From Voacanga thouarsii (Eukaryota; Streptophyta; Magnoliopsida; Gentianales; Apocynaceae): a stretch of 64,000 nt of DNA. The stretch lies in assembly GCA_026120185.1 (NCBI GenBank), contig JANUWF010002014.1, positions 310,001 to 374,000 of the forward strand, given 5' to 3'. Position 1 is the first letter of the stretch. Every line of letters starts with the position of its first letter. The notes under the pieces are model-generated. The model was not told the origin of the DNA. It saw nothing but the letters and a program-made list of their open reading frames with translations, and did not search any database. Below are positions 22,379 to 32,467 of the stretch, one piece after another. Both the position numbers and the translations under genes were made by a program.

Positions 22379-24146
22379 GATGCAAATGACCTTGACGAAA
22401 GAAAAGAGACATTACACTATGTATATGCATACGAAATGCATTTTATTAGGTATTTAACTAAACGCGTATTTATCCCACTATTTTGTTCAAATCAATATCC
22501 CCTACTATTGACTCATGAAATCCGGTTGGAAGCTTTCCTAGTGGATTGGTATATAAATTCTTTAAGAATAACCTTAGATATGCACAACAATCCACTCTTA
22601 AGTTCATTGGTAGGTATCCAATACCAATTACATCAAATGTAAAAATTGGATCATTAGGTGGTTAATGTCTTTTAATTTTAAAGCACTTAGTGCTACCCGA
22701 ACTTAGCCTCTAATATTCTTTATACATGTCCAATTGGGATAAAGATATTAGTTAAATCCAACCTATTAATTCAGAATCATAATCCATATTTTGAACATAC
22801 TCAATGTCGAGTAAGTTTGGGTATGCCCAACAACCTTCTCAAAAAAGAACTCTCATTCTTGCTAAATTAACGAAAGGCTTTAGATTTAATATTGTTTTAG
22901 GGATTTAATTAGCGGTCTCATCTTTTGGCATGCAAAATGTCAACACTTTGACACAATTGTAATAGACTCAATTACATGGCTTGGTTATTGCACTTCACTA
23001 GATTAATTTCCTTGAACCAAGCGGGAAATTAATTATGGTCAAACCGATATGTGTATGCATGTTTTGAGAAGAACGTCTTACCATCTTCTTGCTTTGTGCT
23101 TGATCACCAACCCTATAAAATAATTTCTAATCCTATCTATCATATATAATCTAATTACATAAATTCCTAATAAAAAAACCTCAAGTTACAATCGAGAAGA
23201 TTTAGATAGGAGAATAAATTAAAAGTGAATTGCAAAAAAGCAAGACACGCAGGCCCTATTTATTCAAAACAAAGCAATAAAATGCATGACATAATTTAAA
23301 TTAATCAAATTAATTTGGTTGAAGTCCATAACCAAGCCAATATGCTAAAATCATGCTTAAAACACATTAATCAATATATATATATATATATATATAATAT
23401 TAAATTCTAAAATCATTATTTTGGAAATTAAATTAAGTAGTCCCAAAATTAAATTTTGGGAAGAATCTTGGGGCCCTTTAGGAAGAAAAACATTTTAGTA
23501 GGTCCTAAACAAAATCGAAAACAAAATTTTTTTATTTCAAAAGCAATAAACCGCATGCGACTATATGCCATAGCCACAGTTAGCTATATACAAGTGGCTG
23601 CAGCTTGTGCATAGCTGGGCGTGGCTTCCTATATAATTCTTCGGGCTTGAACAATTTCAAGCAGGGATTTTTTGCTCTAAAACCCTATTTTTTTTTAAAT
23701 AAAATCGAAACGTTCAGCTTCTTCAGTAGATTTTAGAAACCTAAAACTACGGATTACACAATACTCTACATTGGTATGTTTCGGAGAACAGTTTCTTCAA
23801 ACAAACCAAACCAAGCAATTCCGATCTCAAAAACATTTCAAAATGTTATCAAATCCAATTCAAGAAAACGTGCAAAACAAATCACTGAAACCTTAAAATC
23901 TTTTCTGGTTCGTTCAATAATTTCTGATAAACTAAGATTTTATGAAAACTAGTAACTTTAACATAAAGGTTTCATAGATGGTCATTCTAACTGATTACAA
24001 CAATTTTGCACGCAGAAAAACAAAGCCCACTGATAATAATTTTTCCTCGGAACCCAAAAATCCATGAAACGATTTCATAGATCCAAGTAGATTAATGAAA
24101 TGGTTTCACAACGTAGATCCTTTAAACACAAATGATTTGGCTTTGA
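22379..24146 (-). other. Copia leader between PBS and gag, with (TA)n
   Basis: A 1.7-kb region with no recognisable ORF. Its right end on the minus strand (GCCAAATCATTTGTGTTTAA) is the leader that follows the PBS TGGTATCAGAGCC in a common copia family; only the distal half of the PBS (TCAAAGCC, mutated) remains. A (TA)n run lies at about 23371-23395. Confidence 0.6.
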
Positions 24147-24420
24147 CACTACAAAAAAATGGGGCAAATACGACGGACACAAATATAACGATCAAAAAAC
24201 CATTGTAATAGACTAATTATAGACAAATTAATACGACGATTTGGAAACTATCATATTAGTGAGGGTTTATACGGCGGTTCAAGTAAAACGTCGTATTTTG
24301 TCACCAAATACAATGGTTTACAAGAACCAACCTAATAGAGTAGGACAAATAGATGGCCTAATACAACAATCATTAAAACCATCGTTTTTAGTCTAATTAT
24401 AACAAAACCCCTCAAAATTA
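24147..24420 (+). repeat. CACTA terminal repeat and outer subterminal repeats
   Basis: CACTACAAAAAAA terminus, followed by repeated ATACGACGG-like cores in both orientations (near 24165, 24232, 24269 and, reversed, 24287). Such repeats bind the element-encoded accessory protein in known CACTA transposons. Confidence 0.8.
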
Positions 24421-24738
24421 TTTCAAATTTTATTTGATCATTTTCAAATTTGATCATAATGTTTTTGGTAATGATTACAATAAATTTAACGGCTGGATCA
24501 TTAATTTGATATCTTTATATTTTTAAATAGTAAGATATATTTCAATTTTATAGATATTACTGTACAAATGTGATAAAATAAAATGAATGACCTTCAAATT
24601 TAGTCACTAAACTTGTTTTAATTTTATAAATACATGTAATGGTTAGATTATTGATTTTTCAAATAAATTTTTGTTTACATCTTAAGTTTTCATATATTTG
24701 TATTAAAGAGTTTGAATTTCATTTTTAATTATTGGTTA

Positions 24739-24770
<32 letters not shown>

Positions 24771-25082
24771 GTTTATATATAGTATAATATATCCTTATTC
24801 GTCAATGAGTATTAGATTAATATGTTATATAACATAAATAATTTTTTAATTACAAAAATACATATATATGTGTGTATGCATATATCTTCATACTTAGGTA
24901 GAGTATACTATCTCTTAATTATTACATTTAATTATATATATAGACATTCTATCTATAATTTTCATTGTAAAAGTAAATTTTATATAATTTTATTTGTCAC
25001 ATTAGTAATATATAGATATATATATGTATATATAAATAAAAATAAATAAAAATCATGTTTTTAAAAAAAATAAGATTGTAAC

Positions 25083-25378
25083 TTATTACGATAGCTAATC
25101 ATTAGCCGTCATATAGACACATTTAATACGACGGTTAATGATTGACTGTCGTATTTTACTCATTTAATACGACGGTTATTAGCTATCGTATTAGAGCATT
25201 AAATAGGATGGTCAATCATTAACCATCGTATTAAATGCATTTAATATGACGGCTAATGATGTCTTATTAGAGCATTTAATATGACGGTTATTAACCGTCA
25301 TATTAAATGCATCTAATATGATGGCTAAAGATCATTTAATACGACGGTTATTTTGAAGCCGTCGTATCTGGTATTTTA
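25083..25378. repeat. Inner CACTA subterminal palindromic repeat array
   Basis: About a dozen direct and inverted copies of a TTTAATACGACGGTTAAT-like unit, many arranged as inverted pairs (for example ACGACGGTTAATGATTGA followed by CTGTCGTAT). GTCGTATCTGG at the right end closes the array. Confidence 0.8.
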
Positions 25379-25379
25379 T

Positions 25380-26020
25380 CAGAATTTCTCCCCCACTTTT
25401 TTCGATTTCAACCGCAACACTCATCGATTTCAACTACAACACTTCAATTCTAAACTGTCTTCTCCAGTGCAACACTGTCTTCTGTAGCATAACACTATCT
25501 TCTTTGGCTCTAGACTATCTTCTTCGGCTGTGGATCTTGATTTCAGTTGCCAAATTGTCTTCTCCGTCATCTTGATTTCTCAGGGCTTTCCTCACTTTAA
25601 TCCTTTTTGACAAGTTGCGCAGACCACTCTTCCACTCCGAAATTTCCCCCAGAATATATGCTTATTTACTCTCTGATGTCCTCATCAATCATTGGAACTT
25701 CTCGTCTGACTCCACCTCAGGTGTATGCCTCTCTTCATAGAGTATTCCTATTGTTAGTAAAAAATTAAAATTTTAGTTTAATTTGATTATACATTTAAGT
25801 TTTATTTGTTTGTGGATTTAAGGTTTATGGGTTGTCTCTGTGTGTATTTGTTTGGAGAAGGTTCATTAAACTACGTTCAGGTTGTAATATGTTTTGCTTA
25901 TTTTGTGTTTGATGAAATGTTCCACCGGGGTTATCTGTTACAAATTTCTTGTGTTTTTCTTAGCTTGAATCATTGATAATTGCTATCCCGGATAGACAGC
26001 CGGGGGGGGGAATTCTGCTG
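25380..26020 (+). other. Probable CACTA 5' untranslated region and first intron
   Basis: No coding sequence. A repeat of about 20 bases (ACTGTCTTCT followed by ~10 variable bases) occurs four times at 25454-25535, with a further copy near 25553. A GT-rich donor-like context (CAGGTGTATGC) follows at about 25718. A run of nine or more G lies at about 26002. Confidence 0.4.
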
Positions 26021-26540
26021 CATCAAGCTATGAAATGGAGAGAAGTAACACTACCTAGGAAGTAAGAAATTCATCACTGCATAAACTTTACCCAGATGCC
26101 ACAATAAGAACTAATAGTTGGGTTCATAAAAATCCCTTTTTATTATTGTGCAAGTGTCAGAAGTAAATAGTTGGATTGATCATTCTATGAGCTCTGGCAG
26201 AGAGATTTGTCAAGATAGGAGCCAATCAAAGACTATTCCCCCTTTAAATTCTTTGTGGAGGAAAAAAGTGAAATAGTAAATCAAATGAAAATTTGAAATA
26301 GTAAATCCAAATAAAAATTCCAAAAAATATTTAAGCCTCTAGAAACCACAGGAAATCAATATAATCAGAATAATTCCACACTTCTAATAGGTTAATCAAG
26401 GAGTTTTTCTTCACCAAATAGACATTTATATACATTTATTTGTGATAGAAATTGGATAGATTGCAATTTGAATGCCTTAAAATAAATGGTAGAAATAAGT
26501 TTCAATCTCAATTACTATAAACATCATTGATAAAGGGGAC

Positions 26541-27235
26541 ATAAACCTTTAGCACTTGTTTCCTTTATCGGAGGACCAGCCGTTTGCACACTTGAATCTA
26601 CAACAATTTCCTTCTTTTCCAAATCAGGTCCTACCACTTCCTAAACAATAGAATCAACAACAGAAGTTCCATCTACAATATTCTCAGCCTGTGCTCCATT
26701 GTTGTCTATGATTTGGTCAATCTGATTCTAAAAGACTTCACCAACCTCAACTTCTGAATAGAAAAGCTTAAGGTTAGAGAATCACACTAGAGAGAAATAA
26801 AAAATATAGGAAAATAGGAAATAAAAGAAATCTAGGAAAAAGAAAACCCCTTAAGACCTTTTTCAACTTTCTTTTTTACTATGGGTTGCAAGGATGCATC
26901 ATGCCTTAGATTTCACAATTGTCTTGTAATGAGAAAGGTATCAAATTTGATTGCTCAATTATTGCAATAATTCAATTATTTTAGGATCACCTAAACATGC
27001 AGATCCCAACAGAAATAAGAAAGATCTTTAACCTTTACTAGTGGCCTCATCCAGTATCAGAGCACCATCTTACTCACTTGAGTTTAAAACATCTCCAGTC
27101 ATTATAGGTTCTCCCTCTTTCTCTTCAACTGTTGGGGTATAAGAATTTTCACTTTGTGAATTAGAGTTCTCGAGTGGCACTTGATCAGCAGCATTTTGAA
27201 TGGATTTTGGGTTGGGGAGGGGGCAGGGGTGTAAG
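26541..27235 (-). pseudogene. Captured gene fragment with intron (unidentified protein)
   Basis: On the minus strand an acidic open region (27235-27033: VPLENSNSQSENSYTPTVEE, then EKEGEPIMTGDVLNSSE) ends ATSK at a GT donor (AAAG|GTTAAAG). An acceptor TTCTATTCAG|AAG at 26754 resumes in the same frame (EVEVGEVF, later NNGAQAENIVDGTSVVDSI and VVGPDLEKKEIVVDSSVQTA) to about 26541. The junction preserves reading phase. Three in-frame stops are present. The orientation is opposite to the transposase. I do not recognise the protein family. CACTA elements are known to capture host gene pieces. Confidence 0.5.
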
Positions 27236-27330
27236 ACCCCTCGCCACCTAATCCCTTAGTTTTTGCTAATTTCTAGAAAAAAAATTTGATCTTAGATTTT
27301 GGGTTAGGGAGGGGAATTATTTTTATATTT

Positions 27331-27402
27331 CCCGTGAGTGATGGGTGATCATTCCCTGTGAGTGATGAGCGGTCACTTCCCATGGGTAATAGGTGATTAC
27401 CT
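27331..27402 (+). repeat. Three-unit tandem repeat, ~24 bases
   Basis: Units CCCGTGAGTGATGGGTGATC (27331), CCCTGTGAGTGATGAGCGGT (27354) and CCCATGGGTAATAGGTGATT (27379) follow one another. The flanking 27236-27330 and 27403-27907 hold no recognisable gene. Confidence 0.75.
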
Positions 27403-27907
27403 TTAAGTTAGTTTTATACTGTATAGACTTAAAATAGTTTTATTAAATGATTAGATTGCTTTTATGAGTTTTTTTGATTGTTGAATTGCATAATTGTGCA
27501 TTTTGAGGTGGCCTAGTCCTTGGAAAATATTCAATTTATAAGGGAAACTCTGTCAAAATTTTTTCATCTTTTTTTTTACAAAGAATCTGAACAAAATATT
27601 TTTATGAGAATATTTTTTACAAATAATTCTTACCCTATGAGAATAATTTTTAGCAGTATATACGATAAGATTACTTCATGGACTAGATTTGAAACCACAG
27701 TTTTGTAAGGATTAAGCGTATTTTTTACTCAGTAATGTGATGTAATAAGACTAATGTTTTTTTTTGTACATTAAGAATATTTTAGAGTTTTTACTATAAA
27801 TTTACTAAATGAAATTTCATTTCCCTCTATTTCTATTCATTCTTGGATATGTTTATCATAACAAAACTTGTAGATTAACTGAAAATATGGATAAATGAAT
27901 AGAAAGA

Positions 27908-30035
27908 TGGACTGATTGTGGATTGAATTATATGACCGTTTATGTGATGAATATGGTAAGGGTTTGGATGCCTTTATAGAATTTTCAATAAGAGACAAAC
28001 CTAATGGATCTAAAATCTATTGTCCTTGTTTGAAGCATCATAATAGGTATCTTTATAGTACAATAGAGGTCAAACAACATTATCAAATGTGGGGTTTCAT
28101 GGATTAGTACAAAAAATGGAATGTTCATGGGGAAACATATTTAGCTTCTAGCAATACAAGTAGCAATATTTCTTCGACTAAAAATGTACATTTGGACGAT
28201 ATGGTTGGGATGGTTGAAGATGCTGCTAGCATTAGTGACTTCGGTAATCCTAGTACAGAGCCTAAAGATTTGAGGGAGATATTGAAATTGTTAGAAAAGG
28301 CAAACGTAGAGTTGTATCCAGGCTATACTAAGTTTTCTTCATTTTCATTCATTATAAGATTATTACACTTAAAAGTCCTCATGGGTGGTCGAATAAGTCT
28401 ATTAACATGCTACTTGAGCTTCTAATGATGCATTAACTGAGATAGGAATGAAAATTGCCAAAAATTACTATGAGGCTAGTAAGATAATGAATGTGTTGGG
28501 AATGGAATGCAAAGTTTGGGATGCGTATTGAAATAATTGCATGATATACATGGGAGAAAATGAGGGCATTACACATTGTGAGGTATGCAATGCTCTGAGG
28601 TACAAGAAAGAGGGTTGTACAATTGCATCCAAGCCTGTTAGGCATTTTTTCATTAACTCAGAGGTTGAGGCAATTATTCATGGCACAAAAAACTGCATCT
28701 CTTATGAGGTGGCATAAAGAATGTCGTGTGAAAGATGGTATTTACAGACACCTAATTGATTCTAGGGCTTGGGGAAAGTTTGATGAGGACCATTTGGAAT
28801 TTGCAAGTGACTACCGGAATGTTAGGCCTGGACTAGCTGCAGATAGATTTAGCCCTTTTCAAATATGCACATAGCATAGAGTACCTTGCTTGTAGTTTTA
28901 ATACCGTACAATTTGCCATAATGGCTATGCATATAGCAACCTTATTTTATTTTATCAATTCTTATTTATGGCCCCAAGAGTCCAGGGAATAAGATTGATG
29001 TTTTTTTGCAACCATTGATTGATGAGTTGAAAGATTTGTGGCATGATGCTATGATTACTTATGATGCTAGGGCAAAAGAGATGTTTTATTTACATGTAGC
29101 AGTTATATGGACCATAAGTGATTTTTCAGTTTATGGCAATCTATCTAGCTATATTATCCATAACGATAGGGCTTGTCCAATATGCGGGGTTGATTGTTTG
29201 TCTTACCGTTTGCCTAACGGTGATAAATATTGTTTCTTATATCATCACATGTTTCTTGAACCATCACATAAGCTGAGTGAAGATAAAATTTCTTTCTATG
29301 GTGGAATTGAAATACGACAAGCACCTAAAAGGAGCATGGGGACAGAAATTTTAGCACAGCTTGAGGATTGTTTAACAGAATATGCAGTAGATGATATGAA
29401 AATTAGAATGTAGTCTGAGTACGAACAAAAGTTTGGTATAAATCCGTATAATTGGAAGAAGAAGAGTATTTTTTGGAAGCTGCCATATTGGGAGAACAAT
29501 TTGATGAGACACAAAAAATTTTGCAGATAATTTGTTGTATATAATATTGGGTTACAGTAGTTCTTCAAAAGATAGCTTCAAAGCTCGTCAAGACTTGTAG
29601 GTAATGAATATTAGAAAAACTTTACATCCAATTTTAAAACCCCCAGGAACTGGATACAGTTTGCCACTAGCCCTTTAAACAATGAGCAGGTCAGAAATTG
29701 AATTTTTTTTAAACAGTATTAAAGGAATTAAGAGTTCCTGATGGCTCTTATTCTAATATTTCTTGACGAGTGAATATGAGGAGAAAGACTTTAGAAGGTT
29801 TGAAGAGTCATGATTCTAACATTTTACTACAATAATTAATACAATTGGCTGCCTGCACAATGTTTCGCAAGAATATAGTGCAGGTGTTTATTGAGATTAC
29901 TTCATGTTTTAGGCAGTTATGTTCTAAAGTTAACAAAAAGAGGCATATTGAGAATCTTCAAAACCGGTCCGCGGTTACAATATGTCTTTTCTATAGGTTG
30001 ATGAGAACAAAGATTGCCCTGATATTCTGGTTGAA
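27908..30035 (+). pseudogene. TNP2-type CACTA transposase (decayed)
   Basis: TNP2 is the main transposase of En/Spm elements. The N-terminal transposase-associated domain is at 27908-28107 (ATG, GAC, stop, then LWIELYDRLCDEYGKGLDAF and IYCPCLKHHNRYLYS). The core follows after breaks. ECKVWDAY and HCEVCNALRYKKEG lie at about 28505-28610. PGNKIDVFLQPLIDELKDLW, IWTISDFSVYGNLSSY and ACPICGVDCLSYRLPNGDKY lie at 28985-29240. NWKKKSIFWKLPYWENNLMR comes near 29450 and VFIEITSCFRQLCSKVNK near 29885. Stops and frameshifts are frequent, so no functional protein is expected. Confidence 0.85.
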
Positions 30036-30660
30036 GTTAAAAAGCTTGGAAATGGTCCTTTCAACCAAGGATTACGTTACAATGCATGCAACTTGAATGG
30101 GTTCCAGTTTCGTACAACAACATATGAGGCTAATAAGTCCACTCAAAATTCTGGTATTATGTGTAGAGCTAATACTACGAGTTATTTTAGCCCCAGAGAT
30201 AGGAATCCCATAGCAGCCGATGTCAATTACTATAGATTGCTTACTGATATTATAAGGATCTAATATAACCAACTAAAATTTTTGTTATTTTAATGTGATT
30301 GGGTTGGTGTACATTGAGGTGTTAAAGTGGACGACCTAAAGTTTTCTTTGATGAATTTGGATAATTTGTTGTATCGGGAAAATAGAGAGATAGATGAGCC
30401 ATTCATCCTAGCAAATCAAGCGGAACAAGTTTGGTATTCTTGTTGTCCCAGAGAAAGGGACTAGCAGTCGTAATGCCAATGATGAGAAGAGATAACTATG
30501 ATTTGTATTCAAGGGACCATGATCTAGAAACTTTTCCTGTATAGTAGGTAGATTCTCGTCCTGTTTTGCGTGAAGTAGATGTTGTATGGGTTAGAGATGG
30601 CATTTTTGTGGAGGAAGTGCATTTAGTTGGAAGAAGAATACACTTTGCAACCTAATGTAA
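30036..30660 (+). pseudogene. TNP2 C-terminal DUF4216-like region (decayed)
   Basis: Continuation of the transposase gene: GNGPFNQGLRYNACNLNGFQ (about 30050), then ANKSTQNSGI and VNYYRLLTDII (to 30260), then DEPFILANQAEQVWYSCCPR (about 30385) and VVWVRDGIFVEE (about 30580). These phrases match the DUF4216 region usually found at the C-terminus of plant CACTA transposases. Several frames are used. Confidence 0.7.
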
Positions 30661-30777
30661 TTAATCACTTTTTAGTTTACTAAATGTGCTAGAATTGTTA
30701 TACTCTTTTCTCAATTGATTTTTTTACCAAATTTCTTTGACTTTATTTTTCTATGCTTCTTTACGTTTTGTAGATGG

Positions 30778-32460
30778 CTACCAAACGTTCTCAATGTGCA
30801 TCAATGCAAGATGCCATAGCCTCCTAAAGATCAGGGGCTAGTTCCTTACATGGTATAGAGACATAGCCAATAGTATAGGAGGTTGGCCAAAGACTGGATA
30901 CAGCTGTCCAGACGAGCTCTCAAGAATAGAGGTCCAGTGAGGAGACGGCTACACCTGCTTTGGCCGTAGGTCCCAGTTGCTTAGGATCTTCTTCCTTGAG
31001 CCCTAGCGCCTAAGGTTTGCTAAGTTGTTAGGAAGTAATTTAGGAGAAATTATTATTTGTAACTATTAAAATCCTTTTAAGCTTTTGTCTTTCTTTTTAA
31101 TGAAATTATACTTATGGACTGGCCTGTTTTGAATTTATTTTTTTATTGATATTTTATAGGTTCCACGTAGAGAAGTTCTCGTGGGGGTGGAAGGTTAACC
31201 TCCGGATAGGGTGAGCCTAGCATTCGAAAGCACGAGGTTGGTGTGAACTAATACGGAGGTCATATAAGAGTGGATACATCTCGTTATAGTTCAATAGTGG
31301 ACTGTTTTGCACATATGAGTAGTAGGCTCCCTCTAAATTATAGGGATTGGTATTCCGTACCTTAGAGACTTAAAGATGAGGTTTGGAAAGAAATACAGGT
31401 AAATAAATTTATTCTACACATATAAAATTGTTTTCTGCATAAGTTAAAATTTTAAATAATTAATTGTTTGTTTAATTTACAAGCACAACACTATGCCACC
31501 AGAAGGACGTAGCATCACAATAAAGTTGCTTTGCACTGATTGGAAGCATTATAAGTCTAAGTTGAAGTAGAGATACTACATTCCTTTCCAAAGAAGTATA
31601 GAGGCTATTCTTTGCACGAGATAGGTGAGTTGACGAAAATCAATGAAGGATGTTGGTTGATTATTGGTGCTTGGAGAATACGCATGTTATATGTATAAAA
31701 GTTTAATATTTCCCCCTATCATAAATATGTGCATATACGTGATAATTATTACATACTTATTTTTTATATTAAATCTTTTAGATATTCATAGGCAGAGGCT
31801 GAGAAAAACAGACAAAATCGATCACATATTACATATCCACCGGTTATAGGAAGAATGCCACATTCTGTTATATAAGATCAGGCGTTCATTTTCTCTTATA
31901 CTCTATTCATTTCAATATTATTTAATTTGCTTGAAACTTTTGAAAAATCTTTACAGATGGCCTCATAAAGCCAATCAACATCGCAATGTGATATGTTTTT
32001 TGCGAAACGAATGGGGTGTGATCGGCAGGCTGATAGTTTGACTGCAAAGATTATTGTAAGAAATTTTCAAAGATTAATTTTCTTGAATTGTTAAAATATG
32101 ACAAATACAATTCATTTACCTACTTTAAATTTGATATATTATTTCACAATTATATAGGACCGATTAGCGAAAGAGTGGTAGGCACTACCTGAGTTTGAGC
32201 ATACTGAGGAAGCGAAGGATCAGATCTTCCAACACTTGTTCGGTCCTGATACAAGAGGTCAAATAAAGGTGTAAGGGAAAAGGACCAACACCAACCTCAT
32301 TTAGTAAATCATCCACTTGTATTGGCAATATTAAAGAGGTCATCAGAGCTCAAGTTGACGTGCGTATTCAGAGTATGTGAGAAATTAAGCAAGCTAAGAT
32401 ACGAGCTGGGATGCAGCATAAGTAAGAGATTTACGAGTCACATATAGCAGTGCTTTAGAC
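30778..32460 (+). pseudogene. Second CACTA gene, TNP1-like (decayed)
   Basis: Begins with ATG at 30778 (MATKRSQCASMQDAIAS). Fragments further on include PPEGRSITIKLLCTDWKHYKSKLK (about 31495-31570), a block with RRADSLTAKI-like content near 32040, and DRLAKEW with FEHTEEAKDQIFQHLFGPDT (about 32160-32250). Intron-like AT-rich gaps separate them. Position and style fit the TNP1/TNPA-like accessory gene, but the similarity is weaker than for TNP2. It is interrupted downstream by the LTR at 32468. Confidence 0.55.
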
Positions 32461-32467
32461 TACCATG

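Larger units (their letters stand above)
18127..24146 (-). mobile_element. Ty1/copia element, interrupted at its PBS by a CACTA element
   Basis: The minus-strand order gag, integrase, RT, RNase H is that of Ty1/copia. The element runs from a PBS half-site next to 24147 to a PPT at 18461-18473. All domains carry stops or frameshifts. The 5' LTR should lie beyond the nested insertions, to the right of the window. Confidence 0.8.
24147..32467 (+). mobile_element. CACTA (En/Spm) DNA transposon, 5' part
   Basis: It starts with the terminal motif CACTACAAAAAAATGGGG at 24147, preceded by TGA (likely 3-base target). Subterminal repeats with ACGACGG cores, a TNP2-type transposase and a second gene follow in the expected order. 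The element is cut at 32468 by an LTR retrotransposon and its 3' end (expected ...TTTTTGTAGTG) is not in the window. Confidence 0.85.

Noticed and set aside
27228..27290. TGTAAGACCCCTC resembling an LTR start
   Set aside because: Only a dozen bases match the Tekay-type LTR start; no LTR end, PBS or partner could be found.
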